This document shows positions 1 to 8,386 of a stretch of 64,000 nucleotides of DNA, in pieces. The stretch lies in assembly GCA_964536965.1 (NCBI GenBank), contig CAZIAL010000013.1, positions 1 through 64,000 on the forward strand, written 5' to 3'. How positions within the stretch are numbered: the stretch's first letter is position 1; each line of letters starts with the position of its first letter. The notes below the pieces were generated by a model. That model did not search any database. It was given only the letters and a program-made list of their open reading frames with translations, and was not told the DNA's origin. This stretch comes from JACMQW01 sp964536965. Lineage in GTDB: Bacteria > Bdellovibrionota > UBA1018. The translations under genes and the position numbers were made by a program.

Positions 1-1459
1 CTTCGACGAGGTAAACTTTCCGAAGTTCGAAGGTCTTCCAGGCGATCCGCTCGGCCACCGCCGCGGGATCCAGGGAATCGGCGGGAAAGTTCATGTCGAG
101 GAAAACTTCGCGCGCGACCGACATCTTATTTTCGGGGTTGATCTTGCTCCAGGAAAGATGCTCCTGCTCCGCGACGCCCGGGGCATATTGCCATTCCTGC
201 GAGATGATCGCGTACAGCTCTTTCTCTTTGCCGACGTAGGCCGGAAGGATCGCGTTCCGGAAGGAAGGAAACTGCTCGAGATAGACGAGCACGAGATCCG
301 CATAACCCTCCGGCATGAGGAGCGGTCCGTAAAATTTGTTATGATAAGTCGCCGCCGCGATTGGATTGATATGATTCAGCAGGGCGGAATACTGGTCCTT
401 CTGCCAGAGCGACTTGTACATTTCGGCGTCGCTGATTTTCGTATTCTTTGGCACCCGGAAAGTGACGAGCTCCGGCGCGCAGGCGGCGACGGCTTTGTCC
501 CTTTTCGACGGGTCGAAGACATCGTAGGAAACCAGGCGGCGGAGCGCCCATCGATTCACCATCGACTCGCGAAGGGCGGCGAACTGGAGGAGCTTCACAT
601 ACTCGGCCTTCGACCGGGGATCGCCAAGCGCCGAATACTCGATGAGTCGCTTGTCTTCTTCGTTCAGGAAAATCTCGAGCTTCTGGAAACTACCGTTTTC
701 CGCCCGCGCATGCCGCACGTTGTACTGCATGCCGTGCTCGCCGTTATGGTAAAACTCCTCGCCGATGCGGGAGTTCAGCTTTAGATTCAGATAGTCATAG
801 CGGTCTTTTCGATAATCCCGTGCCCCCTTCAGCTTCAGGGCCGCTTGGTTCTTCTGCTTCCACTTCGCGTAATCATCTTTCGCCGCTCCAGTCGGATTCC
901 ACGGATTCGTCACCGCGCTCATGACCTTCGACCCGAATGAGGTCCTTTGGTACATCTGGAACGGACTTTCGTGGGCGAGGCGCAGATAATTCGCAAAGAG
1001 CTGCTGCTGTAGGGTGAAATAGATTTTCGTCGCGTCGATGACGGCCCGGGCAGCGACCGCGGCCTTCGCTTTCACCGGCGCGGGATCGTCCGCGAACGCC
1101 ATGAGGGAGCGCTGATCGCTCGCCTCGGAGATCTGCTTTCCGTAAGCTTCGAGCTTCACTAAGAACTGCTTCAGCCCCGCATCGGATTCTTCCAGGGTAT
1201 ACAGACCCGGGCCGTCCATCTCTTCTTCGGTGAGGATGGCCGGATCCTTTTCGCCGCAGTCGAGCTGGCCGTCTTCGCGAACCGTCGGCTTCTTGCTGAC
1301 GCAGAAAAGGTGGCCGAATTCGAGGGTGAGCTCCTCGCCTTGCCGGATCAGTTTGTCCTTCGGCGGAGGGGTCCCGATGCTGATCGACAAAACGCCGCAG
1401 ACGAGAAAAACGCTCCAGAAGTACTTCGCTTTGAAATAGGGCTTGAGACGAGCGAACAC
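1..1459 (-). CDS. Exported or membrane-anchored protein of unknown function (3' end outside window)
   Basis: Reading the minus strand from 1459 leftward gives an uninterrupted frame of about 486 codons to the window edge, so the C-terminus is missing. The start is a GTG at 1457-1459, five bases after a perfect GGAGG (complement of 1465-1469). The N-terminus is basic (FARLKPYFKAK) and followed by a hydrophobic stretch (FWSVFLVCGVLSISIG), a signal peptide or single anchor. The rest is hydrophilic, rich in Tyr, Lys and Glu, with no motif I recognise. Codon use matches neighbouring genes. The plus-strand frame at 158-784 is its shadow. Confidence is high that it is coding; the function is unknown. 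Confidence 0.85.
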   Translation of the reverse strand, partial: MFARLKPYFKAKYFWSVFLVCGVLSISIGTPPPKDKLIRQGEELTLEFGHLFCVSKKPTVREDGQLDCGEKDPAILTEEEMDGPGLYTLEESDAGLKQFLVKLEAYGKQISEASDQRSLMAFADDPAPVKAKAAVAARAVIDATKIYFTLQQQLFANYLRLAHESPFQMYQRTSFGSKVMSAVTNPWNPTGAAKDDYAKWKQKNQAALKLKGARDYRKDRYDYLNLKLNSRIGEEFYHNGEHGMQYNVRHARAENGSFQKLEIFLNEEDKRLIEYSALGDPRSKAEYVKLLQFAALRESMVNRWALRRLVSYDVFDPSKRDKAVAACAPELVTFRVPKNTKISDAEMYKSLWQKDQYSALLNHINPIAAATYHNKFYGPLLMPEGYADLVLVYLEQFPSFRNAILPAYVGKEKELYAIISQEWQYAPGVAEQEHLSWSKINPENKMSVAREVFLDMNFPADSLDPAAVAERIAWKTFELRKVYLVE

Positions 1460-1617
1460 GGAAACCTCCAGAAAACGCAGTCCGGCTACAGTCCGGTTAG
1501 GGGGCGACACTACTCCCCATAAGTTTGTCGGAGCATTGTCCGCGGAACTGGAGGTGCTTAAAGATTAGGCACTCGGAAAAAGAGGGCTTCCGCGCGCATG
1601 GGTCGTGCTGGACACAT

Positions 1618-1650
1618 AAAAAAACCCGGGTGCCGAATGGGCACCCGGGT
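1618..1650 (-). terminator. Rho-independent terminator of the 1689-2744 lipoprotein gene
   Basis: A perfect 11-bp stem (1624-1634 with 1640-1650, sequence ACCCGGGTGCC) closes a 5-base loop. On the minus strand it is followed by seven T residues (complement of 1618-1624). It lies about 40 bp after the stop codon of the minus-strand gene, so the transcript should end here, before the next minus-strand gene starts at 1459. Confidence 0.9.
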
Positions 1651-1688
1651 CCGATGGAGTCATATCGACCAACGAGAAGCGATGACGA

Positions 1689-2744
1689 TTAGTTACAGGT
1701 AGGCGTCTTCGGCACGTCCGCGTTCGAAGCGAGCTTACGGCCGGCTTCCGCGGCGGTACCCGGCGGAACGAACTTGCAGGTGCCCATCTCTTCGACGGCG
1801 ACCCAAGCCATGCGCCCTTCGCGAGCGAGTCCAACCTGGAAGTTCGCAACCGCTACGGCCTCGATTTCCACGATGTTCTTGCAGTGCTTGAAAAGTTTGC
1901 CGCCGCCGCCCGGAACCGGCTCGTCCATTTGCTTCAGGATCGCGCGGAGCATGTCGTTGTAGCTTTCGAGGGCCGCGAGGTCGATATTATCGCAGGTTTC
2001 GCGGATGAAGTAGGAATGCTTCGTAACGTTATGAACTCGGCCGGCGAGGTCTTTCGTATCCCGAATCGTCTGCTGCCCGGCGGCGGTTTTAAACTCTTCG
2101 CGAAGCGAAAGCGGCGAAAGCACCTCGTCGAGGTCGATCGCTTTGGCGGTCGCGACCTTCTCGTAGACGGCCGCGTCGAAGTTCAGCGAACCTTTTCCGC
2201 GCGAGGTCAGAAGACCGCTACCCGCGGACTTCTGGTACTCGAGTCCGAGCTGGGCCTTTTTGATCGCGACGTTCGTCTGGGCGACGAAAGAGCTGTTCGC
2301 GCTGAACGGATTGCTCGTCCGCGTCGACATGAACGACTCCACGACGCGAAGCTGGGCTTTCACGTCGGTCATTTCTTCGAGATCTTTCAGCGTCAGTTTC
2401 GAGGGATCTTTTTTCAGTCTTTTCGCGAGCGCCTTACCGTCCGGAGTCGAACGGATGTGGGTGAGAATTTCCATCTGGAAACCCTCGACGGATCTCTTTG
2501 CGCCTTTCGCGATGACCGGATTGGAAGCGGCCTTCAGCATGTCCACCAGAGGACCGACGACGCTGGCCGGTGCCCGTCCGCCGTCCGCGCGGCCTTCTTC
2601 TTGGACATCCATGCCGTAGGTCGGAAATTTCTCGGCGAATGCCATCGAATCCGATTTCTGTCCCGTTTGGCATCCTGCCAAGAGCGCTGCCGTAACCACG
2701 AAGCCCGCGCCTTGAATTACCCAGTTTCTTTTCATCCGTAGCAT
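1689..2744 (-). CDS. Predicted lipoprotein of unknown function
   Basis: The product is about 351 residues. The chosen ATG at 2744 follows GGAG with 8 bases between; an upstream in-frame start at 2780 would put extra residues before the signal peptide. The N-terminus (MLRMKRNWVIQGAGFVVTAA then LLAGC) is a lipoprotein signal peptide with a clear lipobox, so the mature protein should be lipid-anchored. The body is mostly helical and charged, with a few cysteines near the C-terminus. I recognise no domain. It is transcribed alone and ends at a strong terminator. Localisation is well supported; the role is unknown. Confidence 0.85.
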   Translation of the reverse strand: MLRMKRNWVIQGAGFVVTAALLAGCQTGQKSDSMAFAEKFPTYGMDVQEEGRADGGRAPASVVGPLVDMLKAASNPVIAKGAKRSVEGFQMEILTHIRSTPDGKALAKRLKKDPSKLTLKDLEEMTDVKAQLRVVESFMSTRTSNPFSANSSFVAQTNVAIKKAQLGLEYQKSAGSGLLTSRGKGSLNFDAAVYEKVATAKAIDLDEVLSPLSLREEFKTAAGQQTIRDTKDLAGRVHNVTKHSYFIRETCDNIDLAALESYNDMLRAILKQMDEPVPGGGGKLFKHCKNIVEIEAVAVANFQVGLAREGRMAWVAVEEMGTCKFVPPGTAAEAGRKLASNADVPKTPTCN

Positions 2745-2939
2745 CTTTTTTTCTCCATCGTATGCGAAAAGTAGGACCAAGCCTCCCCGTCCATCCTCGG
2801 ACGCGTGCTCGATACCAATATCGTACCGACGTATCGGAAAAGAGAAAGGCGATATTAAGAAATCTTGGTGAGGATTTAATGGGCGAGGCCTGAATTCTCG
2901 GCGTTGATGTTTTGACGTTTTTCGGAGAACCTACTCCCT

Positions 2940-3422
2940 ATGGATATCGCGGTCTTAGCGGGCGGATGCTTCTGGGGAATCGAGCAGATCTTAAGGTCGG
3001 TTCCCGGCGTTCTCGCGACGACCGTCGGATACTGCGGCGGAACGACCTCCCATCCCCGTTACCCAGACGTGAAAACCGGCGAGACCGGGCATGCCGAAGC
3101 CATTCGGATCGAATTTGATCCGCGCGTTCTTTCCTACGATTCCCTCCTCGATCTGTTTTTTCGACTCCACGATCCGACCCAGAAGAATCGGCAAATGAAC
3201 GATATCGGCTCGCAGTACCGGTCCGTCATCTTCTACCAGTCGGAAGAACAGCGAAAAATCGCGGAAGCGAAAAAAGCGGCGGTCGACGCGTCGGGGAAGT
3301 GGAAGCATCCCGTGGTCACCGAGATCGTCTCGGCCGCGCCCTTCTGGGATGCGGAGCTCGAGCACCAGGACTACCTGGTGAAGAATCCTGGCGGCTATAC
3401 CTGTCACTGGCTTCGCGATTAA
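2940..3422 (+). CDS. msrA: Peptide methionine (S)-sulfoxide reductase MsrA
   Basis: The 160-residue protein repairs oxidised methionine (S-sulfoxide) in proteins using thiol reductant. The family signature GGCFWG is at residues 8-13 with nucleophile Cys10; the conserved GYCGG, a TGHAEAI-type segment and a C-terminal GYTCHWLRD are also present. The length is typical of a single-domain MsrA, and no MsrB domain is fused. There is no signal peptide, so it should be cytoplasmic. GGAG lies 12 bases before the ATG, slightly long. It is divergent from the lipoprotein on its left and converges with the pirin-like gene 15 bp downstream. Confidence 0.95.
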   Translation: MDIAVLAGGCFWGIEQILRSVPGVLATTVGYCGGTTSHPRYPDVKTGETGHAEAIRIEFDPRVLSYDSLLDLFFRLHDPTQKNRQMNDIGSQYRSVIFYQSEEQRKIAEAKKAAVDASGKWKHPVVTEIVSAAPFWDAELEHQDYLVKNPGGYTCHWLRD

Positions 3423-3437
3423 ACGGGAGCCACTCCC

Positions 3438-4295
3438 TCATTCCGGGGAGGGATCGAGTTTCCCCATCTCGCCACTCTGGTAACGCTGAATCGCTTCGGC
3501 GATTTCGGCGGAGGTATTCATCACGAAAGAGCCATGGGTCACTTTCGGCTCCTCGCAGCGTTTGCCCGAGAGAAAGAAAAAGTGCGCATCGTCGAGGGAT
3601 TCGACGAAGAGCTCCAGGTCCTTGTCGCCGCTCTGGAAACCTACGGCCTGTCCGCTTTCAAGCGGCACGACTTCGTCGCCGGAGGAGAGTCGAATTCGAC
3701 CGCGGAGAAGATAGATGAGTCCCCCACTGCGGGATAACACCCGGGGTGTGACGCTCATCTTCGGTTTCATCTCGAATTCGAAGAAAGAGAAGGGAGAGGG
3801 CAGACTCACCGTCGACTCCGCGCCCGCGATTCGACCGAGCAGGGCGCGCCCTCGGAGCTGCGGATTCGGTCTCCACTCGCGGACCTGTCCCGGCTCGACG
3901 ACGAAACTTCGCGGGGGAAGGCGCTTATCCTTCCCCAGGAGGTTCACCGAAACGTGGATTCCCTCGCAGACTTCGCCGGTGTTCGGCGTCTCCTCGGCGA
4001 TCATTCCCGAACCCGAAACGAGTCCGTAGAGTCCGCCGGGCAGAACCTGCGCGTTCAGTCCCAGATGATCGCGCGCGAGGAAGCCGCCGCGCGATCCCTG
4101 GAGAACGGCCGTGATCGCCGAGAAACCGGCGATGGGCCGCGGGGGAAACGGACGCTCGCTCATGCGGAAATGATCGAGGTTCAGAATCGGATCGATCATC
4201 CCGCCGAAGAATCGCTCGTTCAGATTGAAGAACGAGAAGCCGTCGGAATGGACTTTCCGGCGGGCGGTGATGATCGGCGAGAAACTGAGAGGCAT
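3438..4295 (-). CDS. Pirin-family protein lacking most of the metal ligands
   Basis: The 285-residue protein has the pirin bicupin layout: an N-terminal segment DPILNLDHF, a FPP.P.AGF block near residues 50-58, a GL.SGSGMI..E block near 92-102, then a second cupin-like half. In pirins the N-terminal cupin binds Fe through a His-x-His in PHPHRG and a His-x-Glu. Here the first becomes Arg53-Pro-Ile55 and the second Ala100-Glu-Glu102, so only the glutamate remains. Quercetinase-type metal chemistry is therefore unlikely. The start at 4295 has only a weak adjacent AGG. It is transcribed convergently with msrA and divergently from the alcohol dehydrogenase. The fold call is fairly sure; the role is not known. 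Confidence 0.8.
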   Translation of the reverse strand: MPLSFSPIITARRKVHSDGFSFFNLNERFFGGMIDPILNLDHFRMSERPFPPRPIAGFSAITAVLQGSRGGFLARDHLGLNAQVLPGGLYGLVSGSGMIAEETPNTGEVCEGIHVSVNLLGKDKRLPPRSFVVEPGQVREWRPNPQLRGRALLGRIAGAESTVSLPSPFSFFEFEMKPKMSVTPRVLSRSGGLIYLLRGRIRLSSGDEVVPLESGQAVGFQSGDKDLELFVESLDDAHFFFLSGKRCEEPKVTHGSFVMNTSAEIAEAIQRYQSGEMGKLDPSPE

Positions 4296-4479
4296 CCTGC
4301 TATTTTGCGGGAAAATCCCGGAGGTGGAAAGATCCCTGTGTCCAAGCCGCGCTTTCGGGTCCCGACTTCCGTCCGCCGCGCGGCATCCTACACGCCGTGT
4401 CTTCGCGATCGAGATGAAACGGAGATTGAATCGCCTTCATTCGCTTGAACGGCCCCGGAACATCCTCCACACTCTCGCC

Positions 4480-5529
4480 ATGACCATCCCTACTCGCGCT
4501 TACGCAGCCTTCGCCGCCAAATCTCCCCTCGCCCCTTTCGAATTCTCCCGACGCGAGCCCCGCGATCACGACGTCCAGATCGAGATTCTCTACTGCGGGG
4601 TCTGCCATTCCGACATCCACCAGGCGCGGGACGAATGGGGTGGCGCCAGTTTTCCCATGGTCCCCGGACACGAGATCGTCGGTAAAGTCACGCGCGTGGG
4701 AGCGAAGGTAAAAAGCTTCAAGCCCGGCGACCTCGCCGGCGTCGGCTGCATGGTCGACTCCTGTCGCGAGTGCAAGAGCTGCGGCGAGGGCCTCGAGCAA
4801 TACTGCGAAAAGGGCGCGAACTTCACCTATAATAGCCTCGAAAAGGACGGCCAGACTCCCACCCAGGGCGGATACTCCACCTGGATCGTCGTCGATGAAA
4901 AATTCACGCTGCGAATCCCGAAAGAACTCGATCTCGCCGGGGCCGCTCCCCTTCTCTGCGCCGGCGTGACCACTTACTCGCCGCTCCGGCACTGGAAAGT
5001 CGGCCCCGGCCAGAACGTAGCCATCGTCGGCCTCGGCGGCCTCGGACATATGGGCGTGAAGCTCGCGCGCGCGATGGGCGCTCGGGTGACCGCGATCACG
5101 ACGTCGACCGCGAAGAAAGAGGACGCGCTTCGCCTCGGCGCGCACGAAGTCGTCGTTTCGAGGAATCCCGCGGAAATGGAAGCGGCCTCCGGAAAATTCG
5201 ACTTCATCCTGAACACCGTGTCGGCTCCGCACGATATCAACGCCTATATCGGCCTGCTTCGTCGCGAAGGCACGATGTGCCTGGTCGGAGTGCCTGATCA
5301 GCCGCCGACCCTCCAGGCCTTCCCCCTGATTTCCGGACGCCGAAAAATTGGCGGCTCGCTGATCGGCGGAATTCGCGAGACCCAGGAGATGCTCGATTTC
5401 TGCGCGAAGCACGGCATCGTCTCCGACATCGAGATGATCCCGGTCCAGAAAATAAACGAAGCCTACGAACGGATGATCAAGGGCGACGTGAAATATCGCT
5501 TCGTGATCGACTGCAAGTCGCTGGGGTAA
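4480..5529 (+). CDS. NADP-dependent zinc alcohol/aldehyde dehydrogenase, YahK/cinnamyl-alcohol type
   Basis: From the ATG at 4480 the product is 349 residues, the usual length of YahK-type reductases. The frame extends upstream, but that part does not resemble the family. Catalytic zinc ligands are in GVCHSD and the GHE motif. A structural-zinc cysteine cluster follows (CRECKSCGEGLEQYC), and the Rossmann fingerprint is GLGGLGHMG. These enzymes interconvert aldehydes and primary alcohols with NADP(H) in the cytoplasm. The substrate cannot be told from sequence. No clear Shine-Dalgarno sequence is seen. The gene stands alone; its upstream 184 bp are shared with the divergent pirin-like gene. 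Confidence 0.92.
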   Translation: MTIPTRAYAAFAAKSPLAPFEFSRREPRDHDVQIEILYCGVCHSDIHQARDEWGGASFPMVPGHEIVGKVTRVGAKVKSFKPGDLAGVGCMVDSCRECKSCGEGLEQYCEKGANFTYNSLEKDGQTPTQGGYSTWIVVDEKFTLRIPKELDLAGAAPLLCAGVTTYSPLRHWKVGPGQNVAIVGLGGLGHMGVKLARAMGARVTAITTSTAKKEDALRLGAHEVVVSRNPAEMEAASGKFDFILNTVSAPHDINAYIGLLRREGTMCLVGVPDQPPTLQAFPLISGRRKIGGSLIGGIRETQEMLDFCAKHGIVSDIEMIPVQKINEAYERMIKGDVKYRFVIDCKSLG

Positions 5530-5605
5530 CCGCGCGGTTTCGAAAATCCGGACGCCCCGGAGAACCTCGCTCGCCTCCCCCATGAATTCCGTCTAATCTA
5601 GAGCC

Positions 5606-6343
5606 ATGAACGATGCGAACGGCTTTCTGATGGAAAAGGGTTGTCCTTGGGTCGCACTGCGCGAGCTGACCGGAGTCGGCAACGTTCGCTGGTGCGAAGA
5701 GCAACTCTGCTCGTGGATCGCGACCCCGAACAATACCTGGACGAATCTGGGATTCATTCTCGTAGGTCTCTATCTCTTCTGGAAATACCGCGAGGAAAAG
5801 TCGTCCGCCATGCGCTTCTACTTCGCCGCCGCCCAGTGGGTGGGCTGGACCTCTTTCATCTGGCACGCGTCGCTGACCTTCGCGACCCAGGTGCTCGATT
5901 TTCTCGGGATGTTCGTCTTCTTCTATCTCATCCTCGGGCAAAACTTCGCGCGCATCGGCTGGCTCCGGCAGGCCCAGCTGAAAAAAGTCGTCTGGGCGCT
6001 GACGCTGATGACGACGGTTCTTTCCGCGTTCGTGGATCGATTCGGTTTTCCCATCCAGGGCCTGATCGTCGTCCTGATCGTCGGCATTCTCTTCACGGAA
6101 GTCCTGGCGAATCGTCGCGCCACGAAGCCGATTTTATACCGCTCCTTCGCATTTTCCTTGGTCGCCCTCGGGATCGGCGCCGCATTCTCCGCATCCGACG
6201 TGACCCGCAAGTTCTGCGATCCGACGAATCACTGGGTCCAGGGGCACGGCCTTTGGCACCTCTTCGGCGCGGTTTCGCTCTTCTTCTCTTTCCATTACTA
6301 CCGACAGTTCTACTCCCGCGAAACGGGCGAACTCGAAGTCTGA
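5606..6343 (+). CDS. Alkaline-ceramidase-type (CREST family) seven-TM hydrolase
   Basis: The 245-residue protein has about seven hydrophobic segments and the residues that bind catalytic zinc in alkaline ceramidases: His87 and Asp98 (FIWHAS...LDFLGMF, 11 apart as in the eukaryotic enzymes) and a C-terminal His214-xxx-His218 (GHGLWHLFG). The N-terminal CEE and PNNTWTNLGF blocks also fit the family. Known members hydrolyse the amide of ceramide or act as receptor-like hydrolases in membranes. Here the substrate may be a bacterial sphingolipid or another N-acyl lipid (inference). The stop codon abuts the stop of the convergent minus-strand gene with no gap. Confidence 0.85.
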   Translation: MNDANGFLMEKGCPWVALRELTGVGNVRWCEEQLCSWIATPNNTWTNLGFILVGLYLFWKYREEKSSAMRFYFAAAQWVGWTSFIWHASLTFATQVLDFLGMFVFFYLILGQNFARIGWLRQAQLKKVVWALTLMTTVLSAFVDRFGFPIQGLIVVLIVGILFTEVLANRRATKPILYRSFAFSLVALGIGAAFSASDVTRKFCDPTNHWVQGHGLWHLFGAVSLFFSFHYYRQFYSRETGELEV

Positions 6344-7168
6344 TTACCTGTCGCCGAGGAGCTCGCGCTCGAAGCCGGCGGTCACTTCCGGAAAATACGC
6401 TTTCATTCGCGTGACGACGTACGCGAGCTGGGCGGCCGTATAGAGATTCCGGTGCTCGCGGATTCGCACCAGGACTCCCTGTGCGTCCGTTTCGGTACCG
6501 ACCCGCGAAAGGGAGTCGATCGCCGTCGCGAGGGCGAACGAATCCGCGTCCGCTTCTCCCGCGGCGTCGACGAGCCGAGGCGCGCGCACGATTTCCGCGC
6601 TGAGAAACTCGACCTTCGCGGGAGATGGAATGTCGAGCTGACCCACCAGATTCACGAGAGAGTTCCGTACGACTCCCCAGTCGGTCGGAAACCGCTCCTG
6701 CCCGCGGCGCAAAACCGCGAGCGTCGCCGCGGGATCGCGACCTAGTCGCGAAAGAATGCGTTGGCGCTCGAGGGCGTACGCGGGATTCCCGCGGTCGGTC
6801 CGAAATCCGAGAATCGCCCACTCGAAGAGAGGTTCAATCAGCGGGCTTTCACCGCCGTAGAGCTCGGAGAATTTCCGAAACGTGCGTTCGCGCGCGGAAT
6901 CCGCCGCGGGCGGCTCTTCCTGAGACTCCGAAGCCAGATCACGCGAGACGGACCGAGCCTGGGGATCCGCGGCCGCGCTCCGGTCTTTTCCCTCGCTCTC
7001 GCCAACCGAGGCGACTTCGACTACGGCACTCGCCTGCTCGAGCCCCACGCCGCCGGTCGAATCCGAAAAGTAAGCGACCCCGATCATCCCGAAGACGACC
7101 GCCGCGGCCGCCGCGGAAAGAATCCGCCGAACCGTTTTTTCGCGACTGGCAGTGCACTTCACGCCCAT
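6344..7168 (-). CDS. Membrane-anchored protein of unknown function
   Basis: The 274-residue product has a basic N-terminus and one hydrophobic segment at about residues 14-34 (ILSAAAAAVVFGMIGVAYF). It then has an acidic, Ser/Glu-rich linker and an alpha-helical C-terminal region reminiscent of TPR or HEAT-like helices (for example ERQRILSRLGRDPAATLAVL). A purine-rich AAAGGAAAGG precedes the ATG. It is probably an inner-membrane protein with a periplasmic helical domain. No family is recognised. It converges with the ceramidase-like gene with zero spacing. Confidence 0.75.
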   Translation of the reverse strand: MGVKCTASREKTVRRILSAAAAAVVFGMIGVAYFSDSTGGVGLEQASAVVEVASVGESEGKDRSAAADPQARSVSRDLASESQEEPPAADSARERTFRKFSELYGGESPLIEPLFEWAILGFRTDRGNPAYALERQRILSRLGRDPAATLAVLRRGQERFPTDWGVVRNSLVNLVGQLDIPSPAKVEFLSAEIVRAPRLVDAAGEADADSFALATAIDSLSRVGTETDAQGVLVRIREHRNLYTAAQLAYVVTRMKAYFPEVTAGFERELLGDR

Positions 7169-7400
7169 CCTTTCCTTTCGCCGAAAACCGGGCGGAACTT
7201 AAATCGCGGCCCCGTTCCACATCATTCCGAGAACTGCGTCGCGCACGACCTACGCGCGCGAATCGTCGGTACGTCCACTTCTTGGTCGGATAGACGATGC
7301 TGAAACGCCCAGTTATCGGTGCGTTACTCGCGGCATGGGGCTTGTAAGGTCAGGAGGAAAAGCATCGCACGCAAACGTCGGTCGCTCGGGGGAGGTTTCG

Positions 7401-8378
7401 ATGTCGGGATTCAGGAGACGGAAAATTCGGGGATTCCTCATGCTCGCGGTGGCCGCGTTCTCCACGTCGGAATCCCAGGCGCTCATGCGCGCGGTCGATG
7501 ACGGCTGCGGCTTGCGACCCGCTCTTTCGCGAACGGAAGGTTTCACTCGATTGGCTCCCCTCCCTTACTGCGATGGCGGCGCGGGCGGCGGGAGCGCGCC
7601 GGCACTGACGGCGACCCGCGACTCGCGCTGCCAGTCGCACGACCTCTGCGTCTTCGCGAAGATGCCGCTTTATTATCAGCAGGACCCCGCTCTCGAAGCC
7701 CTCATCCGGCAGCGTCTCGGCGTGTATGACGGCGGCCTCTGCGTGCCGACCTCCACGTCGATGGTCCTCGCAGGCGTTCTGAGCGAGGCCGATCCGGCCT
7801 CGACTCGCGACGGCTGGCTCTCCGCATTCGAGAACTCGTGGGATATGAAAGAGCGGATTTATCAGGCGGGCCTTCGGGAAAGAACCGACTTCGAAGACGG
7901 CGGCACCTTCTCGAGCAAAGCGAAGAAGCTCATCAAATCCGTGCGGGAGAACTCCCGGGCCATCCATAAAAACAAGTTCATCGAGGACGGAATCGGAGAG
8001 TTCGACCATACGAAGCCGACCACCGCCGATCTGATCGGAAAAATCCGGAGCGAAAAATACGCGATCATCGTCGGCATGGATCGGATGCGCCGGAACAAGA
8101 ATTTCTGGGGAACTTCCTGGAAGCGCGAGTCCGGCCACGCGCTTGCGATCAACGGCTTCGACCGCGATGCTCTGAAGATTTACGACCCCTGGGCGGAAAT
8201 CTATTATGTGCGACTGCGCCACGAACACCTCAAGCTCAACGGAATCGGGTTCGGCAAAGACCGTTCAGTCGTCGATATCGCGGGCGGATTTTCGAATGAC
8301 TGGGGATTCGTCGCGAACAGTCAGTCGGGCGGCTTCAAGGTGATCCTGAAGAGTTACGTCGGCTGGTCATTCCACTAG
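7401..8378 (+). CDS. Exported C39-like (papain-fold) cysteine peptidase
   Basis: The ATG at 7401 is preceded by GGGGGAGG with five bases of spacing and begins a signal peptide (MSGFRRRKIRGFLMLAVAAF then STSESQA). The frame is open further upstream but without an RBS. The 325-residue protein carries a C39-like catalytic arrangement: Cys114 in GGLCVPTSTSM, a later His in SGHALAINGF, and an Asp in YDPWAEIYY. Peptidases of this fold cleave peptides or proteins; with a signal peptide this one should act in the periplasm or outside the cell. Several extra cysteines lie near the mature N-terminus. The substrate is unknown. It is monocistronic and converges with the cytochrome gene. Confidence 0.8.
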   Translation: MSGFRRRKIRGFLMLAVAAFSTSESQALMRAVDDGCGLRPALSRTEGFTRLAPLPYCDGGAGGGSAPALTATRDSRCQSHDLCVFAKMPLYYQQDPALEALIRQRLGVYDGGLCVPTSTSMVLAGVLSEADPASTRDGWLSAFENSWDMKERIYQAGLRERTDFEDGGTFSSKAKKLIKSVRENSRAIHKNKFIEDGIGEFDHTKPTTADLIGKIRSEKYAIIVGMDRMRRNKNFWGTSWKRESGHALAINGFDRDALKIYDPWAEIYYVRLRHEHLKLNGIGFGKDRSVVDIAGGFSNDWGFVANSQSGGFKVILKSYVGWSFH

Positions 8379-8386
8379 GAGCGGCG

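Noticed and set aside
158..784. Plus-strand 208-codon open frame at the left edge
   Set aside because: It is antisense to the long minus-strand frame running from 1459 to the window edge, which has the RBS and the signal peptide.
4300..5583. Minus-strand open frame opposite the alcohol dehydrogenase
   Set aside because: Shadow of a well-conserved 349-residue enzyme.
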